Shown here piece by piece: positions 1 through 8,084 of a stretch of DNA of 12,727 nt. Source of the DNA: Brachionus koreanus (Eukaryota > Rotifera > Eurotatoria > Ploima > Brachionidae). Position numbers and translations under genes: made by a program. The stretch is taken from NCBI GenBank assembly GCA_016987375.1, contig PJRA01000023.1, forward strand, positions 8,856-21,582. The letters are read 5' to 3'. The notes under the pieces were generated by a model. The model was not told the DNA's origin, made no database searches, and worked only from the letters and a program-made list of their open reading frames with translations. How positions within the stretch are numbered: position 1 is the stretch's first letter; every line of letters starts with the position of its first letter.

Positions 1-860
1 CACCATATTGCATTTACAGAACTTGCTTTTGACTTTTAAAAGAAAAGTTACAAGAATTTTTAACATTTTGTTCTGTTCTATTGTGCTAAATTTTACAAAA
101 CCATTTTCTCCTTGGCATAATATTGTTTTTTTTTAGATTAAGCGGTAATTATTCATCGTTAAAATACTCTTTTTAAGCTATTTTTTTTAGTTCTATTAGT
201 TTGATATTGTTTTTTACAATTCTAGAATCTTTTTTTCTATTCTTTTACTTTTATATGAACAATTTTAACATTTGTATTAAAAAATAAATAAAAATTTTGT
301 ATTTGAAAAGGAAAAGATATCTAGAATGATATCTTTATCTAAGAATCTATATCTTTATCTAGAATAATAATTTAAAATTTTAGGGAATTCAAATTTTCAA
401 ACAAACAATCAGTTAATTTTAAAGTAAAAAATTAAACTATGTTTTTATATTTAACTACTTTTAGCGAAAAAGAAGAATTTTAAAATAATAATGAAACCTT
501 TCATGTAAAAAATTGGGGTCAAAAAAATTTAAATCTTGTTCTATTTTTCTGCTAAATTTACTTAAACAATTTTTAGTAACTCTCTTAAATTTTAGTATTA
601 TTAAAACAGTCATATCAGGTAGTCAATCTTAAAAGATAATTTTTTTTTTTTTTTTTTAAATTTGAATAAATAAATAAAAGTACTTGCCTATTGATTTATA
701 AATTAAGCTTTACATTTTTATTATCAACTTTTTTTCTAAAAGACAAATAAATCTATTTTTATCACTTAATTTAAAAAAAATTGTTTTTATTTTTAATAAA
801 ATAGTTAATCAATATGATTTTGAAAATAAATTTAAATTCATGATGTAAAACAAAACTTAC
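1..860 (-). other. CFAP61 intron 7 (partial), no exon recognised
   Basis: This very AT-rich sequence follows the exon 7 donor (minus strand) to the window edge. It contains long T runs (about 641-657) and a small tandem repeat (315-368). I looked for the next CFAP61 exon. Only a weak candidate near 1-32, after an AAAAG acceptor, stays open, and it has no family motif. The downstream exons are probably outside the window. Confidence 0.6.
315..368. repeat. Short degenerate tandem repeat, ~20-nt unit
   Basis: Two adjacent copies of atatctttatct(a)agaat lie at 329-348 and 349-367. A shortened copy, agatatctagaatg, precedes them at 315-328. The unit is itself partly palindromic (atatct/agatat). 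It lies in CFAP61 intron 7. Confidence 0.6.
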
Positions 861-1490
861 CTCATTTTCGCATACAACAATGAATCGATTCGGATCAATG
901 CCATATTTAATCATGGCTTCCATTGCACAAAGTGAATTCAAGTCCATGCCATAAAAAACAATACTTTCACTTAATGACTCTATTTTGAACGTCTCCATAA
1001 ATCGGAGTAAATTTTCAGCTTCAACTTCACTATTAATCACAAACATGTTCTGAGGTGGTTGATCGAATAAAATTCTTGTTGGATGTGATTTAACATCACG
1101 TTTAGTATACGGATTGTAAATTTTTGCATTCAATGGAGCTATGTTGAAGTATTGTTCACCAGTACACAAAATCAAGTGATCATAAGGTAATTGTGTGTGT
1201 CCATTTATCAAAATAAATTTTCGTTTGCGATCAATCCAAGTCATTTTTCCAGAAATAACATTTACCCAGCTGCGTAGTGAAATCGCTGCAAAATCATGGG
1301 AATTATAGTTCATTGTTTTAATGCTAATTGAGTCTCTTAAGTCGTCAGCTGGCAGAGTTCCTGGTAGGCCAGTAGTTGACACAAGAGTTAAGTTGTTAAA
1401 CCTCAAATGCGGACTAAAAACTAACCGTTGCAAAAAGGAAATACCAAGCTCAGATGCACCCACAACCACAATTTTTAAATTAACTGATAA
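861..1490 (-). CDS. CFAP61: CFAP61 exon 7 (Rossmann-like nucleotide-binding domain)
   Basis: This exon has 630 nt (residues ~620-829). The acceptor TTTAAG at 1491 gives LSVNLKIVVVGASELGISFL. The IVVVGAS..G stretch (~626-635) is a Rossmann beta-alpha turn, and LPYDHLILCTGEQY (~719-733) resembles the YDxLIxATG strand of FAD/NAD(P) flavoprotein folds. The block SPHLRFNNLTLVSTTGLPG is diagnostic for CFAP61. The exon ends GAAAATGAG|GTAAGT at 861. The next exon is not recognisable in 1-860. Confidence 0.93.
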
Positions 1491-4400
1491 CTTAAATAAA
1501 AATTAAAAATAATTAATTAATTTTATTTAATTTTTTTTACTTTTGGCTCAAGAAGAAGCTTTCTGTTTATCATATTCAAAGCACACGGAATTAAATAATT
1601 ATTTTTTGGCTTAAGGACCAAATCAGACGGAGCGTTGACTCCAAGCTTATCAAAATTGTAATCAATTTGGTTGCGTCTGGCTACAGGTACCATGTATTTA
1701 ATAGCAGTAATCAGAGAATACTTTTTGGTTATTGAGCTATTAGAAAATTCGGGATATATTGGATAATAAAGACAAGTTTTATGCGATTTTCTCAAAATTT
1801 CGCGCATAAAATATTTTGTCTGAAATGAAAATATGGGACTTAGAGCCATATGATTTATGTGGGCATGCTCCGATCTTTTGTGATGATTGAACATAATGAA
1901 ATTTTCAATGTTGAAGTTAGCCCTCAGGTATTCTATGTCATCTTCTTGGCGAATAACTGCAACACCGATTACTTTGCCAATTACTTCAGCAACAAACACC
2001 TCGACATCAACTCCATTAGTATCTTTGCGTGATCTTAAATAGGTTTTTAAATCTGCTAAAATTGAATCTTTTGAGCCCAAGTTATGAACTAATCGTTCTA
2101 CTGATTCAAAATCATTTGGCTGTAAGGCTGGTCGAACGTCAATTGATTTGATAAGACCTGCTCGGTGAAAAAGATAAAGCTCTTGACTAAGTTTATTTGT
2201 TCCTTTGGGCGTTATTCGCTTCAAATTAAATAAATTAAATAAAAATAAAAAATTATTTTATTAAAAAATTTTCCAAAAAAAAATTATTATTAAAAATGTG
2301 CATTTAAATCTAGAGAATAATTTGCCAAATTTGATGTAACGCTGCAAAGAAAGTATTTAAAGAAGTGTGATAAAAAAGTATTGTTGACCACATCTACACA
2401 TATTTTCTCATGTAAATCGAGTCAAAAAAATTTGGGTAAGAAAATGAGTTTAAACTAGAAAAAATAATCTAAAATAAACTGACATTATGAACAAAAGAAA
2501 ATGACAATGCTGTTGCTTTTTTTTCTAGAGTGCCGGAAATCACATTAATCAAATCAATTTTCACATCATATAATTTGATATCCGTTGATATAATTTTTTT
2601 TGTTGCCCATTGCTTTTTAAAATTTTTTAACACTAGACTGATTATTAATTATTGATCTAAATTTGATTAAATTCTGGTCTGATGTTCGTTTTTCAGAGGT
2701 AAATAGTTTGATTATAAATAAAAATGAAAAGATTTCTATAAAAGAATTTCATTTGGAACCTTTTAAATCAGAAAAACATTTTTTTACATGGATATAACTG
2801 GAACAAAACATCGAAACAAATTCAATATTTGAAATACAATGTCTAAATGGTCAAATTATTTGACATAAATATTATCGAAATTAACAAAGATAATTGGAAA
2901 CTTAGCTGTTCATTTTGGTTGAACAATTGTTATTTTAATCCCATTATTAGATGTTCATTTAGACTTAAGCTCATAGATTTCAGTATTATTGTGAAGAACA
3001 TTCCTATTTGTAACAAAGAGAAAAGATACCCAAAATAAAAACTAAATTTGCATTTGAAAAACAGCAATCAGATGTTTCAGAAAACTTGGAAGCTGGTATT
3101 GAATCATATGAAAATGCCAATTCAAGTAAGAGACAAGTAATTCAAGAAGAAATTCAGGGTTTACCTCCATAAATGATGAAAATTTAGAGAGAAGATGTGT
3201 TAAATGCAATTCTATATTTGCTAAAAAAAGATATTTTTTCTGTACTGTTCTTTTTCAGTACCGTATTCCCTCGTTCGATTATGCTGCACCACAAGTTAAT
3301 GCTCTAATAGAGTAATCACGCGTTTAGGTCCGCATCAAACACTGAAAGCTTTAGTTTAATGCGTCATCAATACTCGATTTTAAAGTAAAAAATTAAAAAT
3401 AAATTTTTATTTTTTGTATTTTTTAAAATTAAAAATTATTTTTTTATTGTTTACTTTAAAAGTGAGTCTTGATGATGATGCATTAAAATAAGGCTTTCAG
3501 TGTTTGATGCGGACCTAAACTCATGATTACGCTATTAGAGCATTGTGGTGCAGCATAATCGAACGAGGGAATACGGTAGTTTCAACAAAAAATAAAAGTA
3601 TTTATCTATGTTTTTTTTCTGTTAAATTGTTCAATTTTTAATAAAAAAATATTATACTATAGATAAATTCAGATATTTTATTATTTTGTTATTCAATTTT
3701 GTGTTAACTATTATAAAAAATTTTAAGAATGTTTAATTTTTAATATGTGAATTTCCATACGTAAAATTAGATTCTAAACTTAAAATTTATCATTCTAAGA
3801 TGAAATAATAATGTTTCTTCAGTTACGTCTTATTATGATGCTTCTTGTGTTAAGCAGAAACAAGAGCATTTTGAGGTTTTTAGATTTTTACTTACAATAA
3901 AATTTTGAATAAGAGAAAATTCCGGGACATTTTGTGGTAGTGTAATGATGCAGTAATCCTTGTCTGGAAAGAGTTCAAAAGCTTTAGGCAAAAAGTCAAG
4001 TGATCTTGAATCATGTTTTTCTTCAATACAAAATAGCTGTATTGAAAATGCATTTGACTCGCCAAAGTATTTTGCTGATCCTGATCGTTTTTCATCTTTT
4101 TCTGATGAGTACTCGCTCTGATTCGATTCATTATTTTTAAATTCCGTTTCTAATTCGCTTCTTAACAAAAAATATTAAAAAATTAAAATAATTTTTTTTT
4201 TCAAAAAACTACGCATCAATTAATCCTTCATCACTCAACTTTCTTCTAATATCTGGCTCTTTTAGCGACAAAAATCAATTCTAAATTTGACATAAAATAA
4301 TTTTTTTACCATCTTCTTCTTTTTTTGCTTCAGTATAATTAAGAATATCTTCTGGATGTGGTTTGCAAAGACCATGAACAGGTCTCAACTCAAAGCATTC

Positions 4401-5746
4401 ATTTAGTAGATTTACATTAACATCAGTTGTGAGTGCCATGAAACCTATGCCAAAACCATCCGCCTAAAAATTTCCAAAGTGTTAAAGTTAGAATCAGCAA
4501 AAGTGATTTTTTTATCTAGTTTTCAGAAAATAGTCATAGCAGTATTTATGAAAAATCCGATAATTTTTATTACTTTAAATATTTTTTAAAATCAAAATAA
4601 ATTTTTCAAAAAAAAAAATTCTTCCTTACTTTATGATCAAAAAAGATGTCAAAACTCTAAATTTTTTTGGATATTTTTAGTATCTTAACACTTTTACATA
4701 ATAATTTCAAAGGTAATTTTTACTATTTATACTTAAAATGTTTAAAATACAAAAAACACAAGACCATTGTATATAACTAGAGGAAAATGATTTAATTCAA
4801 CTAAAAATTCGTTAAAGCATCAATTAAAAGGATTTTCATTTTAGTAATAAAACTTTCTAAACATTTAACAACTATCCATAAGATCCATAAGATCTTAGTT
4901 TGATCATGAAAATGAATTCTTTGCTTTCTGGAAAATATGAGAAAACTCCTTGTAAAATTATAAATTTATTATTACCTCAGCGGTAAGACATTTGCTATGC
5001 TCGTTTTGAGCTTCGATAAGCTCTGCAACATAAAAATCACCATAAGTAGCTCTCAAAAGATCTGTGTAGGAATTTAAAAGTGGGATCAGATCATCATTAT
5101 CATGTACATTAGAGTCGCGGATGTGCAAAACTGGTATATGCTGTTCTCGATTAGTAACGTAAACTATGCATTTAAGGTCTCTGGAAGCATCGAGGTTGTT
5201 ATTTCTTCCTAATTCAGTGAACATACTAGCCAGAGAGGGTTCTTGAACACTGTTGATTGGCACACATAGGAGAATGTAATGGCATTCGGGAACTGCTTTA
5301 AATGCACTTTTGACTATCTCTTGAGCACATGAAATAGAAAATTCGCTTTGTGATGCAAAAAAATGCAGAAATAATGTATTTAATGTATTCAATTTGCTTG
5401 TATCGTATCTAAAATTCATCCAAGAGTGCCAATCTCCTGGATCAACACCATAAACATTCGGGTAGTCATTGAAGCATGCTTGAGCTAGAATCTTGTTTGT
5501 TTGTTGATCTTCCAAAGTTATTGATAAAATAGATTTTTCACTTAAAATAAAATTTTTGCTACTAGTTATATTTTTTATTTGAAAATGCAAAAATTACATT
5601 AGTTCATATATTTTGCCAATTTCACGACAATTGGGACCAAACAATTCCAATGTATGACTATTGATGAAACGAATAATGCTCTTAGCATCGCTGTACTCTG
5701 TTCGCCTTGCTGTTGTAAGTACTGAACCGTGAAGATTTTTGGACAT
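861..5746 (-). CDS. CFAP61: CFAP61 (cilia- and flagella-associated protein 61), 5' seven exons, partial
   Basis: Seven exons on the minus strand join in frame: 5746-5598, 5540-4976, 4463-4310, 4258-4213, 4160-3896, 2218-1541 and 1490-861. All introns are GT-AG and the phases agree (2,0,1,2,0,0). The joined product is about 829 residues. I recognise it from conserved CFAP61 blocks: TLELFGPN near the start, NTLFLHFF, YGDFYVAELIEAQ, HGLCKPHPED, FSIQLFCIEEKHDSRSLDF, LYLFHRAGLIKS and VVVGASELGISFL. Family knowledge: CFAP61 (FAP61 in Chlamydomonas) belongs to the calmodulin- and spoke-associated complex that docks radial spoke 3 and the nexin link, and its loss disturbs sperm flagella. The N-terminal two thirds contain GNAT-like folds that are probably structural, followed by a Rossmann-like domain. 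Animal proteins are about 1200 aa, so the last third should lie left of the window. The start ATG at 5746 gives the usual short N-terminus. Intron lengths are 57, 512, 51, 52, 1677 and 50 nt. Confidence 0.95.
1541..2218 (-). CDS. CFAP61: CFAP61 exon 6 (second GNAT-like domain)
   Basis: This exon has 678 nt, or 226 codons (residues ~394-619). It starts after the acceptor TTTGAAG with RITPKGTNKLSQELYLFHRA, directly continuing the LIQNFI of exon 5. Residues VEVFVAEVIGKVIGVAVIR form a typical GNAT beta-hairpin. HINHMALSPIFSFQTKYFMRE and the closing CALNMINRKLLLEPK are family blocks. The donor is AAA|GTAAAA, and the trailing VKKIK is intron. Confidence 0.92.
3023..3246 (+). pseudogene. Decayed coding relic, unknown family
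   Basis: An open stretch from about 3023 to the TAA at 3171 reads KFAFEKQQSDVSENLEAGIE and onward to RQVIQEEIQG. After an apparent frameshift near 3158, a second frame continues as SINDENLERRCVKC, then NSIFAKKRYFFC. The composition (Glu, Ser, Lys, a CxxC pair and a later Cys) looks like former protein, perhaps a transposon ORF with a zinc-binding end. The weaker open frames before 3020 are full of stops. I do not recognise the family. Confidence 0.3.
3261..3576. mobile_element. Foldback MITE, 316 bp, TA target-site duplication
   Basis: The outer 33 nt are perfect inverted repeats (left 3261-3293, starting ccgtattccctcgttc; right 3544-3576). They are flanked by TA at 3259-3260 and 3577-3578. 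Pairing continues inward for about 130 nt per arm, with a few mismatches and a 5-nt insertion (agtta) in the left arm. The arms close over an AT-rich centre around 3395-3440. There is no coding capacity. The TA duplication points to mobilisation by a Tc1/mariner-type transposase. Confidence 0.9.
3896..4160 (-). CDS. CFAP61: CFAP61 exon 5
   Basis: This 265-nt exon (residues ~305-393) begins with a charged Ser/Glu/Lys linker. It continues into the strongly conserved block NAFSIQLFCIEEKHDSRSLD, then FELFPDKDYCIITLPQNVPE and FSLIQNFI. It ends on a codon boundary at a canonical GTAAGT donor (3895). The residues just beyond the donor in the open frame (VSKNLKTSK) are intron read-through. Confidence 0.92.
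4213..4258 (-). CDS. CFAP61: CFAP61 exon 4 (46-nt micro-exon)
   Basis: This exon of only 46 nt lies between introns of 51 and 52 nt. It adds about 15 residues (PDIRRKLSDEGLID) to the linker and moves the phase from 1 to 2, as required by exons 3 and 5. The alternative upstream acceptor in TTTAG runs into an in-frame stop, which supports the chosen AAAAG|AGCC junction. The linker is not conserved, so this exon rests on splice grammar and phase rather than homology. Confidence 0.7.
4310..4463 (-). CDS. CFAP61: CFAP61 exon 3
   Basis: This 154-nt exon (residues ~239-290) follows the acceptor TTTTTAG and ends phase 1 before GTAAAA. It reads ADGFGIGFMALTTDVNVNLL, then NECFELRPVHGLCKPHPED. This is the conserved CFAP61 segment that completes the first GNAT-like sheet, and the GFGIGFMAL strand is typical. 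Its end, EAKKEED, begins an acidic linker that varies in the family. Confidence 0.9.
4464..4975 (-). other. CFAP61 intron 2, no further feature
   Basis: This 512-nt AT-rich intron lies between exons 2 and 3. Joining the flanking exons gives LTAEADGFGIGFMAL without a gap, so no exon is hidden here. A tandem duplication of tccataaga at 4875-4892 is the only local pattern I see. Confidence 0.8.
4976..5540 (-). CDS. CFAP61: CFAP61 exon 2 (first GNAT-like domain)
   Basis: The exon has 565 nt, covers residues ~50-238, and ends at GAG|GTAATA. It carries ILAQACFNDYPNV, the DWHSWMNFRYD segment, LNTLNTLFLHFFASQ and the long block ending in TYGDFYVAELIEAQNEHSKC, all in the order seen in CFAP61 homologues. 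The acceptor is the TTTTAAG before 5540. The upstream reading that starts at an in-frame ATG near 5590 is intron sequence. The core resembles an acetyltransferase fold, but I see no clear acetyl-CoA loop, so a catalytic role is not supported. Confidence 0.9.
5598..5746 (-). CDS. CFAP61: CFAP61 exon 1 (start codon, residues 1-50)
   Basis: This exon opens with ATG TCC AAA and encodes about 49.7 codons, including ARRTEYSDAKSIIRF and LELFGPNCREIGKIYEL. These match the CFAP61 N-terminus, where a short Arg-rich lead precedes a GNAT-like helix. The open frame would end in TAA one codon past the exon, but a GT at 5597-5596 splits the last Ile codon (phase 2). Joining to 5540 restores the family pattern IYELIEKSIL. 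The exon is too short to stand out as a long ORF. Confidence 0.9.
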
Positions 5747-6470
5747 TTTAGTAATATGGGTTTTTTAAACGAGTATAAAAATTTATAATTATATTTTCTG
5801 ATTTAATAATTTTGTGTTTTATTCGTTTCTATGGAAACATAACTTGCAGTTTATAGATGAATATACAAAAATTAATAATTAATTTATTTAAAAAAAAAAA
5901 AGACGGATGATTTATCAATTCGTTCATTTCATTAAGCAAAAAATTGACAATAAGATCAAAGATTTTCAAAAATTTTCAAAAAAGAAAATATTTTTTTTAT
6001 TTTTCTTGAAAATATTTTATAATATAAAGTCATTGATTCTGAGCTTTTTTAAGGTGTATTATTTTTTTATAATCGGGTCAGAGAGCTTTCTTTATAATAA
6101 AAAATCAAAATTAGCAAAATTTTTTGTTTTAAATTAACTATCAGTAAATTTCAAAAATAAACAATTTTTAAATAATTAAACTGGATCTCACACATTATTT
6201 AAGTGATATTAATTTAGTCTTGGCCGGTTGGAATGGATACTTAGTCCTTCTTCTCAGCCACATGATTAAATTTTGAAACCAAAAATTAAATTTAAAAAAA
6301 AAAATATTTGAAAATGATAAATAAGATTGTAGTAATTGTACTGTGTAATACGGTCCAAAATAAAATTTTTTAAAATCTTTTATTTACATTTAATTTAATG
6401 ACTATAAATTTTTTTTTAAACATCTAACTAAATTTTTATTTTTTACTAAATTTTTTTTAAATTTTTTTTT
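5747..6470. other. CFAP61 5' flank and intergenic AT-rich DNA
   Basis: The CFAP61 promoter region, with the X-box at 5825-5838, grades into AT-rich sequence. A plus-strand open frame at 5907-6137 is only Phe/Lys/Ile/Leu runs from A/T tracts and is not taken as a gene. One patch at about 6223-6265 (tcttggccggttggaatgg and following) has clearly higher GC, but I cannot identify it. Confidence 0.6.
5825..5838 (-). promoter_or_regulatory. RFX-type X-box upstream of CFAP61
   Basis: GTTTCTATGGAAAC fits every position of the 14-bp X-box consensus GTHNYYATRRNAAC. Its half-sites are nearly symmetric, so either orientation works. It ends 79 nt upstream of the CFAP61 ATG, in the range usual for RFX-controlled ciliary genes. 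RFX factors drive ciliary genes across animals, so function fits position. The interpretation rests on motif and context only. Confidence 0.75.
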
Positions 6471-6649
6471 GCCGATAGTCGTCCGGCCATTTTACGGTCG
6501 GTCGTTTTTGTTGGCCGCTGCTTCGCCAGCCAGCCACGGTCTTTGACCGTTTAATCGACCGGCCGTGATTTGGCCGCTTGCATGACAGGCCACGGTCTCG
6601 GTATTTTTTTTTTTTGGCCGAACACGCGGCCTCTAGGCCGGCCCCCAAC
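6471..6649 (-). repeat. GC-rich island, possibly a dimeric A-tailed retroposon (SINE-like)
   Basis: About 180 nt of GGCC/CGG-rich, CpG-rich sequence sits in AT-rich surroundings. Two imperfect direct repeats start with TTGGCCGCT and end with CCACGGTCT (6511-6543 and 6569-6599). Short hairpins are visible: ACGGTC-TTT-GACCGT at 6535-6549 and GGCCT-CT-AGGCC. Read on the minus strand, two segments each end in CGGC(C) followed by an A run (about 6604-6615, and 6470 leftward). This resembles a two-part retroposon with internal and terminal A tails. No tRNA-type box B is evident, so its origin is open. Confidence 0.35.
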
Positions 6650-6727
6650 ACTACTAAATATCGAACTGAAACTCTTAAAAAACTTTATAATTTTTGTATA
6701 ATCTTCATAAGCTTTACAACAATTTTT

Positions 6728-6870
6728 CTAAATAACGAAAAGCCATGGCCCAGGTATTGGACCCTGATGCACTCCACTAAGCAAATTTACCAAATTTAAA
6801 CATGTTTCATCATATACCACTTTCTGAATTCTCCCCTTCAAAAATGATGTAGTCCATCTAATAACACATT
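6728..6870 (-). pseudogene. Reverse-transcriptase fragment of a CR1/Jockey-like LINE
   Basis: The minus-strand frame reads RWTTSFLKGRIQKVVYDE and, 11 residues later, GVHQGPIPGPWLFVI. This matches the RT region W..SFL..R.Q.V followed by GVPQGSxLGPxLF. A TAG stop comes exactly where the IND of the family motif should follow, and no RT sequence is visible upstream of ~6870. Only about 45 residues remain of an ORF that normally spans several hundred. Substitutions in the conserved block (P to H, L to P) support decay. Confidence 0.8.
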
Positions 6871-7031
6871 CTAATAATAAAATAAAATTTTTAAAAGTAA
6901 ATATTGAAAAAAAATTTTTCATAAATGAAAAAAAGCATTTTTATTATTTTGATTGCATACTCTAAAAATTTTGAAAATATAAATTATTTTTGTTTGAGAA
7001 AGTAATATAATAAATTAATAGAATAGTAATA

Positions 7032-7173
7032 ACGTAATCATCCGAATTTAGTGACATGTCACTAAAATATTTAATGATATGTCACATAAGAATCTTTTAC
7101 ATGTTATAACAGCGTGTCACTAAAATAGAGTATTCTATTTTAAAGACATGTCATTAAATTCGGAAAATTACGT
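7032..7173. mobile_element. MITE, 142 bp, TA target-site duplication
   Basis: Terminal inverted repeats begin ACGTAAT and run about 29 nt (7032-7060 and 7145-7173) with three mismatches. TA dinucleotides flank both ends (7030-7031, 7174-7175). Inside are four direct copies of TGTCACTAAAAT-like sequence, near 7057, 7080, 7115 and 7149. The left arm contains the perfect 12-bp palindrome GTGACATGTCAC (7051-7062). There is no coding capacity. The element is probably Tc1/mariner-mobilised, and its ends differ from those of the 316-bp MITE. Confidence 0.85.
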
Positions 7174-7175
7174 TA

Positions 7176-8080
7176 CAATAAATTTTGTTTGCGTGTAATT
7201 TTATTTTGTATCATGGACTATCAATTACCTATTCATGTTTCTTAGACTTGGACTTGAAACTGACCATTAACTTAATGAGGGTTCGTAATTTGAAATTTTT
7301 ATTTCATTAACCGACTTTTCGCGTAAGAGTTTAATATTTACACATTATACCAGATGAAAGTGACATAAGGAGTTTATTTTTTTTGGTGAGTCAAAAAATT
7401 TTGCTTTTTTTTTAACTTTTCTAAAGTATCAAAAAAAAAAGGAATAGTAAGCTTTAAAATAAAAACCATTGTGCTTAATAATCTTAAGCTATCTAACAGC
7501 GAATATTTGGATTCATCTCTTTTACCATTCATGGCTTTTAGATATAAACTCACGTTAAACTTTTTCAACTTGATCTTAGTTAGTAAAATACCATTCTCTA
7601 AGAAAATAAGCCATTGAGCGAAAAAGATGAATTAGAAGAATAAAGATATCTTGAACAAAAAAACCTAGGTTTTGGTTGATCAAAAAAGGATATTTTTCTT
7701 GAAGTAAACCATGTATTCATTTTAATTATTTACAATAAAGTTTTGCATTTATTGCATAACCATCTGGAACTAGCTCAAATTGAATCTTCCCATGAAAATT
7801 TCAGCAAACACACTTTTAAATTTTCACCACTTTTCTACAAAGTTCAATGTGTCGTTGAATCACAAAATCTGTTAAATAAAGAAGAACAACTCAGCAATGT
7901 CTGTTAGCTTTGTAAATAAAACTAAGGTAACAAGATATCGTCGATTATGATGAAACGGTTGAGACATAATAAAATGGACAAAAATTAAAAGTGATATTAA
8001 GTTATGGTTTTTTGTAAAGGGTAAATAATTTGTTTTTTATTAGAATTAAGATTTTTGAATAAAAAAAAAAACCCATCGTG
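7176..8080. other. Intergenic AT-rich DNA, no gene seen
   Basis: No reading frame with family resemblance was found on either strand. The longest open frame (minus, 7374-7568) is Lys/Leu/Phe-rich and has no motif. The sequence may include the worn 3' part of the adjacent Tc1 element, whose expected second and third catalytic residues would lie here, but I cannot align it. Confidence 0.5.
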
Positions 8081-8084
8081 ACCG

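Larger units (their letters stand above)
2219..3895 (-). other. CFAP61 intron 5, enlarged by transposon debris
   Basis: This 1677-nt intron is much longer than the 50-57 nt introns of the same gene. It holds a plus-strand coding relic (3023-3246) and a foldback MITE (3261-3576). The rest is AT-rich without visible structure. Splicing of exon 5 to exon 6 across it restores the conserved reading LIQNFIRITPKGTNKL, so no exon is missing. Confidence 0.85.

Noticed and set aside
1..32. Possible CFAP61 exon 8 after an AAAAG acceptor (minus strand)
   Set aside because: Only about ten open codons are visible and no family block can be recognised.
2847..3038. Plus-strand 63-aa open frame in CFAP61 intron 5
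   Set aside because: No recognisable motif, AT-driven composition, and the adjoining frames are broken. At most it is part of the same decayed element.
2280..5000. tRNA, rRNA, snRNA, spliced-leader RNA genes or CRISPR arrays
   Set aside because: I looked through the whole window for box A/B, cloverleaf ends, snRNA-like blocks and regularly spaced repeats, and found none.
5907..6137. Plus-strand 76-aa open frame upstream of CFAP61
   Set aside because: Composed almost wholly of Phe, Lys, Ile and Leu from A/T runs. No motif, and no support as a divergent gene.
6337..6372. Sequence like a Tc1 terminal repeat (ctgtgtaatacggtccaaaa)
   Set aside because: No inverted partner was found in the window, so the end cannot be confirmed.
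6457..6799. Open frames on both strands over the GC-rich island
   Set aside because: They follow from the absence of TAA/TAG in GC-rich repeats. The translated text is basic and low-complexity with no family resemblance.
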